DNA of 64,000 nt from Ariolimax columbianus (taxonomy: Eukaryota; Mollusca; Gastropoda; Stylommatophora; Arionidae): NCBI GenBank assembly GCA_036924085.1, contig JAVGWX010000011.1:40162970-40226969 (forward strand). The letters run 5' to 3'. The stretch's first letter is position 1; each line of letters begins with the position of its first letter. The position numbers and the translations under genes are program-made. Below, piece by piece: positions 10,746 through 21,777 of this stretch. The notes under the pieces were generated by a model. The model was not told where the DNA came from, made no database searches, and was given only the letters and a program-made list of their open reading frames with translations.

Positions 10746-11860
10746 TTGTGTTACTGATAGAAGTGTTAGACACTATCATTGGATGTGGAAGGGAAATGCA
10801 TACTCTACCCTACTTTCATCACATTTACAGTGACTGTGTTTAAGCTGTAGGGAATGACTAAATTTTTTAAATTTCAATAACAGCATGCCTGTCACCTTGG
10901 AAGGGAGAGCTATAATATGTAAGGTTTTATTTTAAAATGTTGTTTTTGTAAGGCCTGTGTGTTTTTATTAGGAGGAAATTCTAAAATAATACCCAAAAGA
11001 TGTTGATCTCTGCTTCTAAAAAAATTAATAAAAGATGAAACCACCTACTCGCTTGAGTAGCTATTGGCTGTGCTTTATCAACCAATGTACAACTGGACAA
11101 ATTTCATTTTATTTTATGCAGACTTCTTATATTACCTCACAGAAATTCTGTATGTAATATAACATTTACAATGAGGAAGATCATTTGTAAAGGGATTGTA
11201 GAGAATTAATTAATGCTGACTCCACTTATACTTTGTTCTTAAAATGCACAATAAATGCGGCAAATGCTGTGACTATATAAAAACCATTGATTGATATTTT
11301 AACAACTGCAAAGGAATAAAGTTGTTAATTTTCGCTCAAAATATGTACATATTACTATATAAAAGATCCATTTTTTTAACTATTGGCCTTGGGCATTGCA
11401 AAAGCTTTTTCATGTAAGTTTACGAAACATTACTTTGTAGGGTTTTTATGTAAGGTTGTTTAAAAAATATGTATGGTGTATTGTATCTTGTCCCTGGAGG
11501 CTGACAGGTATGTAACAGTACTCAACTAAGTGGGAATATTGATCAAATAGATTGCCTTATACATGTTCTTTGTTGGATTTAAACTGTTCACTTTGCAAAC
11601 CAGTATTCATTGTATTTATTGTGATAGAGATTGCTAATCACTTTCTTGTGTATATATCTTTTTTTAATAATCTACACATTTTACAGTGTATTTTCTATGA
11701 TAACAGCATATTTGTGATTTCACTAAGTATGTAAAAGATTTGTCTGAGTGTAACTGGTGTCCAAATGGAGAGCACAGAATATTAATATTGTAACCTTCCA
11801 TCAATGTCATAAGAGGTGGTCAAGGAGGGTTGGGCATAGTGCCAGCCTTCCCATCCTGTT
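10746..11860 (+). other. Probable 3' UTR and downstream of the + strand gene
   Basis: AT-rich sequence follows the stop at 10745. Candidate AATAAA signals are at 11027-11032, 11250-11255 and 11315-11320; which is used cannot be decided here. No other exon or clear repeat was seen up to the dispersed repeat that starts near 11860. Confidence 0.55.
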
Positions 11861-12330
11861 GTTGTTAAATGCCCATAATGAGGAAGTGTACTCTTTTATG
11901 CACCCTGGAAAGGGTGTTAAGGGGCAGGTTGAGGGTGTTTGGCTTCATCTGTGTGTTGCTCACTGCTATAGGGATCATGTCATTCTGCAACCTTGTTAGT
12001 CAGACTGCTGTGAAACATCCTGTTTCCAAGGAGAACTGCCTGGATGTGGGGTCTTGGTCAGTATATTTTGCCTGACCCTGACTAACATTGTCCGATCAGT
12101 ATATTTTTCCTGACCCTGACTAATATTGTCTGATCAGCATATTTTTCCTGACCCTGACTAACATTGTCCAATCAGCAAATTTTGCCTCACCCTGACTAAC
12201 ATTTTCCAATCAGCATATTTCATCTGACCTTGATTAACATTTTTCGATCAGCATATCTTTCCTGACCCTGACTAACATTATCCAATCAATATATTTTGCC
12301 TGACCAGACATTAGTCTCCTCTTCCTATCC
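11860..12330. repeat. Dispersed repeat D with a 38-bp tandem expansion
   Basis: The first half (CTGGAAAGGGTGTTAAGGGG to TTCCAAGGAGAA) recurs at about 33625-33940, 42915-43215 (reverse), 51175-51310, 59100-59445 (reverse) and 60547-60870 (reverse). The 3' part, CAGTATATTTTGCCTGACCC, occurs once or twice in those copies. Here it is amplified to about six or seven 38-bp units (12057-12310). Confidence 0.8.
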
Positions 12331-12403
12331 TGCAGAAACTGCAAACCAAAAGAAAAAAAAATTGAATCCAAACTCCATGTTAGAAGAGTGACTAAGTCAA
12401 GTT

Positions 12404-13150
12404 GACACTTTGACTTAACTTAATGTTTTGATACTGGTTTAGAAGACTCATCAGAGTCTGTATACAACCAGTTACATTTGCGTTACCCTGCTCTAAAAGC
12501 TATGTGCATCCAATCTATTCTTTAATGCATTAACTGTCCCTGTGTACACTACATCCTGGGGCAATGCATTCCAAGCATTCACCACTATCGAACTAAAAAA
12601 ATATTCCCTAATATCGAATCTGGACCTTTCTTTAGTAAATTTGTAGCTATGCTCTCTTGTTCTTGTAGGTGGTTGTATTTTGAAAAAAACTTGTTATAGT
12701 CTAATTTAATCTTTCCTGTGATTATCTTATAAACCTGTATTGTCACCTTGAATTCTTCTCTTTTTTTAGACGCTGTAGGCCGGTTTTTCTGAGTCTTTCC
12801 TCATAACTGTAATTCTGGAATCCCACTATCAGTTTTGTCACTCCTCTTTGTATCCGTTCCAGCATGTTTATATCGCCTCTACGATAAGGACTTCACACCT
12901 GTACACAGTACTCCAATCTAGGTCTAACCAATGCTTTATACAGTCTGACAATCACTTTCTTAACCTTATGTTTAATATTTCTGCTTATCATACTTAATAT
13001 TGCATTTGCTTTATTCACTGCTACCTGGACTTGCTCACTTACTTTACCTGTATGCTCTATTATAACCCCTAGCTCTCTTTGCCATCTCACAGATTCATCA
13101 ATCATGGATCCTATATCAATGTCCAAACCGTTTATATATATCAAGAACCT
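12404..13150 (-). mobile_element. CR1/L2-like LINE, copy A3, internally deleted
   Basis: The 3' tail is at 12412-12475. Reading on the - strand, MIYINGLDIDIGSMI is joined directly to RELGVIIEHTGKVSEQVQV, so the RT segment around FADDTKL, about 300 bp in copy A2, is missing. It is also 5' truncated. Confidence 0.85.
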
Positions 13151-13295
13151 ATGGGAGGGTAAGCGTGTTCGCTTCCTTGACTCAACATACCAAAATGAGA
13201 ATGGGTTTCTGAATTAGCTAAGGAAGGATCAAATGCAACATAGAAGGCAATTTGTTAGGCTGCCTCTTACAATATAATATATATGTTAAATTGGC

Positions 13296-13645
13296 TTGGC
13301 TTTGTTTGTTCTCAATCTCCCGCTACCTAATCCTGAAAGGGCCAAAGTAGCAGAATGTAGTCCAGAGAACGTAATGCGCTATGTCGTAGTATACAGCCCG
13401 ACTGCGATATTTGCACCTTTTGGTCCAAGCAGTTTCAAGCATTTTTTTAGTACCGGGTTAGCATTCGTTCTTCGATCCCTTCTCCTAAGCCAGTCTGCCC
13501 TGCTGCAGTCTGTTATCCAGGATCACCACGTGGAGGTGTAGAAGGGTCTTGGCAGCTCTGGTTCACTGGCGCTGACGCTAACTGTCAGCTTTGGGTCACT
13601 GACCACTGCAGCTCATGCTCTGCTCAGGATCTTGATCCCATATGT
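13296..13645 (-). mobile_element. SINE C, near-complete copy
   Basis: It aligns along its length with 5525-5880 in the same orientation. The 3' end shows TTTGTTTGTTCTCAATCTCC in place of the (CTT)n run, so the terminal simple repeat differs between copies. Confidence 0.8.
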
Positions 13646-15094
13646 TAAATTAACACATTTGTTTTAATGCATGGTTTTATTGCATTTATTTACACATAGA
13701 ATAATAGGATATTACTTAACAATAAAAGTTCTATGATGTGATATTACTTAACCAAAAAAATATTGTCGTACAAACCCTTTTTCAACTTCCATAACTTCAA
13801 CAACAAATCCTGTTGATCTAACACTTTGAGCTTCCAAAAATTCTTAAATCTGTCAAATTAATTTTTTTTACATAAAAAAATATAAAAAATATCCCAAACT
13901 GTCGCATTTAATTTTTTTTGTCAATAAAATAAAAATACAAAAATTTGTCAGATCTATTTATTTTTTCTATAGAAGGAAATGGTTCTTGATTCTAGGAACC
14001 AACATCCTCACACATGGGACATTCCCATAAGTGCTCCATTCTCCGTCCAAGCAACCAGCCAAGAGTATATACTTAGAGTCCCAGTTAGGTATTGATTTCG
14101 TGTTCTTCAGATCTTTCTAGACAGAGCACACTTTCTCCCCTCTCCCTTAGTAACTCCCAAATCTATCATCCTCTGCACATATGCATTTTTCCAACCTTAT
14201 TTCTCTTTTTCATTCTATAGAGTATCCATAACTGCCCTGATCAACTTAAACCTGTCACAGCATCGTTCACCACAGCTCGTCCTACCATTGCATCAACTCT
14301 TTCATTGCCCCAAACGCCTGCATGTCCCGGACAGTAAATCCATGTGACATTTTGCCCAAACTGTCAATTAATTTTTTTTCCATTTAAAAAGATCAGCTCT
14401 TACTCAGATTACATTTTTTATTTCCATTAAAAAAAACTCATAAACTTTTCAGATTTAATTGTGTGTTTTTTTAATGTCTCAAATCTCATTTACCATTTTA
14501 AAAAAAGGCAGAAGAAAAAAAGAATTCAAACTTCAGTTTCCATTTTTTTAAATTTGTACCATGAAAACACTTAAGTTCATTGACAAGACAGAACAAACCT
14601 GAAACAGTACTCAGTTGCTACATTTTCTGATGTTACCTGTCAATTATCATGGATCTCTTCTATTGTTCTTAATCAGTAGCATGGGAGCCACCCCCTACAG
14701 TTAGCCAGGACACCAGCAATAGAAGCATTTGTAAAGATGACTTCTGAGGCACTTCTCCGAAAGTGAGTGAAAGAATCTCGGAATTGTGCAGTTGTTGCTG
14801 CTTGTATTCAAACATTTCCATTGACATAAAAACGGCAATTGAACAATCAAGGTCGCTTGGTTCATAGTAGCCTGCCACTTAAAAATATTTAATTTTACGT
14901 ATTTGCCTGACTAGTTTTCTACTGGCGGAGGCGGACCTATTAAACCCCAGACCATAGTCAATTGGGCGATATTAAGACGTGTAAACCAGTGCTTGGATGT
15001 ATGTGTACGTCTGTTTTTACCTATGCTAGGTTTGTGCGCTCTCAGAAGCTAGCCCAATCAAAGTGGAGTGCAAGGGCCTCACCCTGAAGGCACG
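13646..15094. other. AT-rich stretch with one retroelement fragment, no gene
   Basis: Long A and T runs dominate 13640-13970 and 14370-14640. The only recognisable sequence is the RNase H-type fragment at 13975-14370. A short - strand open frame at 14878-14669 has no family resemblance or splice context. Confidence 0.5.
13975..14370 (-). pseudogene. RNase H-type retroelement fragment
   Basis: In broken - strand frames it contains remnants of the WIYCPGHAG-like block with a following NER segment, then GRKCALSRK and a C-terminal cysteine-rich remnant. This suits the RNase H and tail of an RNase H-carrying non-LTR element. Related fragments lie at 29270-29420 and 63295-63420. Confidence 0.55.
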
Positions 15095-15665
15095 TGTGAA
15101 AGTTGTGCAAGAGTGTGATTGTTGGTCAGAGTAAAATGAAACAAGAGTGTGATTGTTAGTCAGAGTAAAATGAAACAAGAGTGTGATTGTTGGTCAGAGT
15201 AAAATGAAACAAGAGTGTGATTGTTGGTCAGAGTAAAATGAAACAAGAGTGTGATTGTTAGTCAGAGTCAAATGAAACAAGAGTGTGATTGTTGGTCAGA
15301 GTAAAATGAAACAAGAGTGTGATTGTTGGTCAGAGTAAAATGAAACAAGAGTGTGATTGTTGGTCAGAGTCAAATGAAACAAGAGTGTGATTGTTGGTTA
15401 GAGTAAAATGAAACAAGAGTGTGATTGTTAGTCAGAGTCAAATGAAACAAGAGTGTGATTGTTGGTCAGAGTAAAATGAAACAGGAGTGTGATTGTTGGT
15501 TAGAGTAAAATGAAACAAGAGTGTGATTGTTGGTTAGAGTAAAATGAAACAAGAGTGTGATTGTTAGTCAGAGTCAAATGAAACAAGAGTGTGATTGTTG
15601 GTCAGAGTAAAATGAAACAGGAGTGTGATTGTTGGTTAGAGTCAAATTAAACAAGGGTGTGATGA
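15095..15665. repeat. 34-bp minisatellite, about 16 units
   Basis: Units of about 34 bp carry AACAAGAGTGTGATTGTTGG and a GTCAGAGTAAAATGA block. Unit variants (GGTCAG or AGTCAG; AAAATG or CAAATG) recur in short runs, indicating local copying between units. Confidence 0.9.
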
Positions 15666-15929
15666 AAGTAGCCTGCCACTATCTTTTATAGAAGGGCTGG
15701 CACAAAAAGAGAAAGACTTAGAACAATGTTATGAGATCATCATGCATATCCTATTTGTTTTCCTTGCATGTTCATTATGAAAATGGTTTTTATTCACTTT
15801 TCTACATGTGTAAAAAAAAACCACTAAATTATGCACTTTTTAGTTGATTAAATTTTGTATGTGAAACTGTAAAAAATGTTTTCTTTGGTTTTTGTATGGG
15901 GGTGTTTAGAGATTTTAGGTGGCATGATC

Positions 15930-15955
15930 TCTTAACCCTTTGCAGTCCATCCTTA
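15930..15955. other. piggyBac-like terminal motif
   Basis: TTAACCCTTTGCAGTCCATC resembles the TTAA-CCC start of piggyBac-type ends. It may be the right end of the decayed - strand piggyBac remnant at 17030-18430. No matching opposite end was found. Confidence 0.4.
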
Positions 15956-16439
15956 TTTACATAATTTGTACCTTACAGTCCAAGACATGGGAAGTAACTT
16001 TGTCTTTTTACATAATGATTTCAGTAACAAAATTCATATAAAAATACTGCTACTACTAAGATGATGTTTTATATTAAACACACACAAGGGAATTATGTAT
16101 AAATACAGCATTCATGTGTACAAATAAAATTACAGAATGAAAAACAAATTATGAAGAAAAACAAACGTATTGCGATGTTACAATATTTATCAATCACTAA
16201 TTAAACAATCACACATATATATTACAAATTAAAATTGTTCATTGATTGATGAACAGCACAGTTCTCTGCATATGTGAATTTTGAAAATTCCTCAGCCAAA
16301 AGCGGTCTTTATATCATATTCATATTATCCATAAGTCTATGACTTGTTCTTGAAGCCAACAAAACACGTTTTCTTGCGCCCTAGCATTCGGACTAGATCA
16401 TGTTTGATGTTGCTTTTGGACCATTGTCAGTGATAAAGG

Positions 16440-16985
16440 ATCAAATGTGAGGTGTTGGCCAGAATAGCACAGACAATAGCGGCGCTTGCACGGCTTAACA
16501 AACTCTGGCAAGATAAACGATTAGCACTATGCATGAAAATCAGATTAATGCGTACACTGGTCCTGTCAATATTCATCTATGCGTGTGAGAAATGGACAGT
16601 TACAGCTGACCTTCAACGAAGGATACAGGCCTTGGAGATGAGATGTTTCCGAAAACTTTTAAACGTCACATACAAAGATCGAGTTTCAAATGAGGAAATA
16701 CGAGATAGAATTACAACAGCAATAGGGCCTTTCGAAGACCTCTTGGCAACTGTCAAAAGAAGGAAACTCACTTGGTACGGTCACAATCCTCCACGGAAAG
16801 GTGCATGGCAGACGACGAAGAGGCCGGCCCAAAAAGAGATGGGAGGACAACATAAAAGAATGGACCAGTCTCCGACCAGAAGAGTCACAGGCAGCGGCAT
16901 CTGACAGAGATGGGTGGCTTGGAGTTGTGAGGATGTCTTCATGTGTGACCCAATGACCTCACCAGTTACGGGATGACCTGACCTG
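16440..16985 (+). pseudogene. RTE-like LINE 3' end
   Basis: An open frame from 16452 reads LARIAQTIAALARLNKLW, then LVLSIFIYACEKWTVTADLQ and FEDLLATVKRRKLTWYGH. A frameshift near 16790 is followed by HGRRRRGRPKKRWEDN, a typical LINE C-terminus. The sequence ends with CACCAGTTACGGGATGACCT. The reversed copy at 27045-27290 carries the same end. It sits inside the decayed piggyBac remnant. Confidence 0.85.
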
Positions 16986-17029
16986 ACCCGAGTATCTTAC
17001 TAGCAGCCCTCTGCCTATTAGGTGCTCAT

Positions 17030-18430
17030 ACAAGCCATGGAGAACTCCAAGGCAGAACTGTAAATGGATGGGTGTCTCGTTTCTGCGTTGTGACGTGCTA
17101 GACGACTTCATCCAAATGAAGTACCGTGGTTGACAGTTGCCACCTGCATCAGAAACCACAGACAATAGCGCAACAATTTACTACCAACTGAGTAGCATGA
17201 TGATCTGTGTTCATCTGCTTTCTTAACGCCACCCACATGTTGGTTATAGGAATAGATCGGAGGGCTATGCCGTGGCCTCTTTGGCCTTCCTTTGGTCGAT
17301 GTGAAACAGAAGACATTTCGGCGTAAGAATTGGTTAACAAAACAGATTCTTGGCGCTTGTCATACTGTTTGAACAACAGTCTTCCACTGAAGCCAACCAT
17401 TCCCTCATCAACGCTGATCTTTCACAAGTGCAATAAATAAACCGCAGTGCAACGCACACCGTCTTGTGGAATAGAGAAATAAGACGAACGGAAAAAACAA
17501 AACAAAAAAATTATTGTGAACAAACTGACATTTAACAAAAACCGATTATTGGATATCACATTTGCCATTCCGGATTGACCTGGTCTTTCATCCAATGACC
17601 GTTCTATCTCAGGCAGTGTGGCTATGTCGAAACATCAAATTTACGTAGAAGGAAGTTTTGATTAAACTTGACGTATTTATTTTACTAAGTTTAGAAGACT
17701 CAAGAGAGTCTGTATACAACCCAGCTTCTTGGAGGGTGGTTTAACCGACATGAGAGTCTATCTTTATATACTCCTCAAACACTAGACCCAAGTAGACCCG
17801 CAGCCAGTCAGGCGCCATCTATAGCTGCTCTTAACTAACCACATGAGGAAAGGTACTCTTTCCTACTCCTAACCCTACTTTTTTCGATTTCCAACGAATT
17901 TTTAACGTGCTCGACACTGAACACGGGAGTCCGATCATACTACCAAGACTGGAATTTTTACCCGAAGATCAAAGTGAAAAAGATAATTCTTCACCGTGAT
18001 TCGAACCCGTGACCTCCGGCACCCGAGGTGGACTCCTTACCTCTAGACCACTGAGTGGTTTCCTGTACTGGTCGAATTCCCCCTTCCTTATGTGCCTTTG
18101 TTCAGCATACACATGTGGTAAAACTCTTCGTTTATAAATACACAGATTCAGTTAAACGTGGTAACATCAATACCCAATATGTGTTTATGGTCCATTGCTT
18201 TCGACAAAGTCTGAAACCTGAACAGGAATATGCTGTGTTGATCAGTATTCTTCTCCCAATATATCATCGCCAGTAATAGTAAACCTAACTCAAATTGGCT
18301 TCAATGTCAGATCCGTCATTTTCGCAACCAGAGTGCACATCCAAATTGCCGCCAAAATCGACTTATGATTCACCAAAACCATCGTCGCCTTGATCGGGCA
18401 TGAAATCACTTTTCATACCCCGAAGCAAAG
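17030..18430 (-). pseudogene. Decayed piggyBac-type transposase, interrupted
   Basis: On the - strand, 17400-17149 reads MVGFSGRLLFKQYDKRQESV, matching the segment after a catalytic Asp in piggyBac transposases. In another frame YNQHVGGVKKAD resembles the YN-HMGGVD block near the C-terminus. Further upstream on that strand (18430-18280) an acidic Asp/Gly/Ser-rich segment suits the N-terminus of such proteins. A SINE (17672-18062), a repeat tail (17437-17490) and the RTE-like LINE break it up. The family call rests on short motifs. Confidence 0.5.
17672..18062 (-). mobile_element. tRNA-headed SINE A with LINE A-type 3' tail
   Basis: On the - strand it starts at the tRNA-like GGTCTAGAGGTAAGGAGTCC and has the B box GGGTTCGAATCAC. 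The body includes GTGTCGAGCACGTTAAAAAT. It ends with GGTTGTATACAGACTCTC and GAGTCTTCTAAAC, which is the LINE A tail with part of its palindrome. The final TTAAG run is degenerate (TAAATACGTCAAG). It is a full SINE and not a tRNA gene. Confidence 0.85.
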
Positions 18431-18554
18431 AATGCATAACAAGTTATTTTTGAAAAATTCGTTACAATTTAATCTCTCGACCAATAGGCCTACACAAACC
18501 GGATTCTAGAAAATGGTAGCTGTCGTATGTCCCGGGTGTTTGGTTTCGCTTTTG

Positions 18555-18800
18555 TTTTTCTAACTAGGGGCGTTTAAAAAAGAGGAAGACCAAAGGAAAC
18601 ATTCAGAATAAAAAATCATCCGAGAGGGCTCAACTATGGGCCTCAGCACCATACAAGATCTAAATACAGTGGCGTCACACCTTTCCAACTGGAGATCATT
18701 TGTTTCTACCTTATGCGCCGTATTTGGCGCGCAAAGAACATGGAACCAAGAAGGGCAAGATTCAGGAGACGAGATGAAGGGGGCGACCAAGGCTCGCCTT
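18555..18800 (+). pseudogene. LINE 3' end (C-terminus)
   Basis: RGRPKETF is followed in another frame by MGLSTIQDLNTVASHLSNWR and SFVSTLCAV. The RGRPK and NWR-FV-ALC pattern is the usual end of a large class of invertebrate LINE ORF2 proteins. Broken by at least one frameshift. Confidence 0.7.
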
Positions 18801-18849
18801 TATATTTTATGCATGCAGAGACATTCAAGTATGAACCTACGCTGAAATG

Positions 18850-19600
18850 AATACAGCTGCAGAGAATAAGGAAATGTGGCGAGACACGTTCAACAATAAA
18901 AAAACAAATGACACAGGGTTGTGTATTATCCTTTGTCTTTTTAATACTTACACAGAATACATTTTCAAGGAGATAACGGGAATGCCAAGGCTTGTCATTG
19001 GGGGAATGGCAATGAATAAACTTAGATATGCGGATGATACAGTTTTGATAGCAAACAGCGAGCAAGAACTACAGGAGCTTGTGACAACAATATACAAAAT
19101 AAGTCAAGAGTTTTGATTAAACATAAACACAAAGAAAACAAAGACTTTACAAGTGGCAGAAACCATGTATGCAGAAATAAGAAAAGATCAACTACTTGAA
19201 CAGGTACAGGTACACTCCTATCTATGTCATATAATAACGGAAGACGGCAGCTGTGAAAAAAAAAAAAAAAAAGATAATAGGTATGGTAAAGATGGTATTC
19301 AGCAACATGCGACACATGCTGACTTTCAAACAGATAATCATACATTAAAAATGAGAATTGTCAGGTATTATGTATACTCGTCACTACTTTATGGCACAGA
19401 AACATTGACACTGAATAACAAGTTGAAAAAGAGTATTAATACCTTCGAAATGTGGGTATGTAGACAATTGGGTCGCATTTCTTGGAAAGAAAAGACAACA
19501 AATGTGGAGGTATTGAAATAGTTGGAGGTGAAAATCGAATTGATGACCGAAATCAGGGTTATTTTGGCCATGTAACAAGACATAATAATAATAGTCTTCC
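18850..19600 (+). pseudogene. LINE reverse transcriptase fragment (RYADDT block)
   Basis: RT is recognised by LRYADDTVLIANSEQELQEL with the catalytic Asp pair, then after a stop the C-terminal part with VRYYVYSSLLYGTETLTL and INTFEMWVCRQLGRISW. An A-rich run near 19258 adds a frameshift. A related C-terminal fragment lies at 26120-26460. Confidence 0.8.
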
Positions 19601-19869
19601 ATCGCAAGCGGTGACGACAACAACAATCAGTAATGTTGTGTTGCACTTCACCGGCGAGTCCGGATGTGGCTGTTTAGTCCTATTATGGCACAGACACCAC
19701 TTCCACATATGTAGTATTTAAGGTCAGAATTGGACATGTACGTTTCAGTTGTTTTGTCTCTTCCCAAAGTGCGTTTATTCTGTGCTTCAGAGACCCGTCG
19801 TTTCTCAGCAATGGAGGTACCCCTGATGGCGGTTCCACGCTATGTCTTGCGGTTCTATGCGAGACATTC

Positions 19870-20660
19870 TCATCAGTTTGCATCGATGTTGAAGCGTGTC
19901 GGAGATACTTTGAAGGAGTCTTTAAAGCGCAAATATTGGCCACCGAACAGACGCAGGCCCTCTTTCAGCTCACCATGTTTGGGGATGCGGTTGTCTGGCA
20001 TGCGAACGACGTGACTGGCCTGCCTTATCTGGATCTTTTGCAACAGTGTGTGGATGTTCGGCATTTTAGCCATCATGAGGATCTCGGTGTCTGGTACTCT
20101 ATCCTGCCACTGTATTTTGAACAATGTCCGAAGGCAACTTGTATGGAAGTGGTTTGCACAGTCTTCGTCTCACTGGCAAACAGAAGAGTTGGGAGCACTA
20201 CAGCTCGGTAGACTTTGAGTTTTGTATCAAAACTAAGACCCCTTCGATTCTAGACGCTGTTGCGCAGCCTCCCAAAGTCAGCACTGACCTTGGAGATTAT
20301 GTTACTGACTTCAGACTCAATAATAGTTTCTATGGAAAGAGTGCTGCCAATGTAAGTGACGATGCCTACTGATTGGAGGCGTACGTTCTTGACTCTGATA
20401 TATGGGTCACGATATGCATCACTCGGGACATGCTAAAACATGATTTCGGATTTTAAAAAAATTAATTGTAAAACCGAACATGTCACAGGCTGTAGAGAAC
20501 TTGCCCACATATGTTTGCATGTCTCTTTCGGTGCTGGCAGCGATGGTACAATCATCAGTAAAAAGCAAGTTTAAGATGATTGTGTCTTTTACCTTGGTGT
20601 GAGTTTGTAGTCGCCTCTGACTGAAAAGTTTTCCGTCAGTCCCGTATTTAATTTCCACTC
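19870..20660 (-). pseudogene. LINE F reverse transcriptase and C-terminal fragment
   Basis: From 20658 down the - strand reads GTDGKLFSQRRLQTHTKVKD and LLFTDDCTIAASTERDMQ (RT active-site block with the first Asp kept, DDC). From 20124 it reads WQDRVPDTEILMMAKMPNIH, then RQASHVVRMPDNRIPKH and RFKDSFKVS. The order fits one decayed element with damage between the two parts. Confidence 0.8.
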
Positions 20661-20974
20661 AGTTTTAGAACAACCAGGGAGCTAACACTGAGAATGGCAG
20701 AAAGTATTATGCTGAAGCGTGTTGGCGCTAGTACACAGCCATTTGACACAGGAAAATGTATTTGGTGCGTTTTTATCTTCGCTCATGTCCTAAGTATATC
20801 ACAGTCTGTCATGTTGCCAATATGACCTTTCTATACTGAGTCTATCTAGTCCCACTCAACCCAAGGATACTAATGCCATTTCGCTCCTTCTCTTTTGCAA
20901 TCTGCGCTCTTCCCCTTCTACCACATCGTTCTAACATTCCAGGTACCGAGTCTGGAAGGCTTCCTTGTCGAAAA

Positions 20975-21622
20975 AAAGGTATGCTTACAGATGCCCTGGC
21001 CGTAGTCACAGCACTAAAAAGCCAGAAAAATACTGAACTTAACGATTTAAGAGCAGTACTCTGTCAACTGTGCCAGCAGTCCGCACCAAAAAGAGTAGTG
21101 GTACAGTGGGTTCCATCCCACTGTAACATCCAAGGCAACGAGGAGGCAGACAGACTGGCAAAAGAAGGTGCAAAACTACCACAACCAGATACTAGTGTGA
21201 CATACGAAAAGTCAAAAAGGCTTATTAGAGCTAGATGCATGACCAAATGGGAAACAGAACATACTGGCTACACAAAAAACGATGCCTATTACCAGTTGAA
21301 CAGAAGAGAGCAGGTCGTGGTCTTCAGATTTCGCACTGGCCACAAAAGACTGAGGTATCACCTATTCAATAAATTGAGGATAGGTGGCACTGACGAATGC
21401 TCGTGCGGTTCTGGGAAAATGACCACTGAGTATCTGCTGCAAAACTGTCCGACATACGAGGATCAGAGAAAGCAGATGTGGCCATCACCAGTGGCAACAC
21501 TAGACAAGCTCTATGGCAGTGTCGACAGCCTCAGGATGACCGCTGCTTTTTTCGAAAAAATTAAGTTTGACGTCTGACAGCGTACGAAGAAGAAGAAGAA
21601 GAAGAAGAAGAAGAAGAAGAAA
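20975..21622 (+). pseudogene. LINE B, RNase H to 3' end, with (GAA)n tail
   Basis: The frame from about 20975 reads [34 protein letters not shown] (RNase H I blocks with the Asp and His expected), then [17 protein letters not shown] and a zinc-knuckle-like [20 protein letters not shown]. It stops at 21575-21577 and runs at once into (GAA)n at 21588-21622. The copy at 41931-42915 (-) has the earlier RNase H part as well. 5' truncated, otherwise intact for about 200 codons. Confidence 0.9.
21588..21622. repeat. (GAA)n tail of LINE B
   Basis: About eleven GAA units follow the stop codon of the LINE B ORF. The - strand copy at 41931 ends the same way, so this is the 3' tail of the element and not a random microsatellite. 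Confidence 0.9.
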
Positions 21623-21777
21623 GAAATGTAGTTGGCAGTCCAGCTTCTTTTCTGGTTTGGTTGAGCCGCGTCATAGGTTCTGCTGAGGGGACCTTTCCCT
21701 TCAAGGACGGCTTTTGGTTTGTTTTGGTTGTTGTTTTTGTAGCAATTGTTTTTTTTTACGAGGTGGGGTACCTGACT

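Noticed and set aside
18000..18062. tRNA gene candidate on the - strand (A and B boxes)
   Set aside because: The boxes are present, but the sequence continues directly into a SINE body and LINE-type tail. It lacks a full cloverleaf 3' half and terminator, so it is a SINE head.
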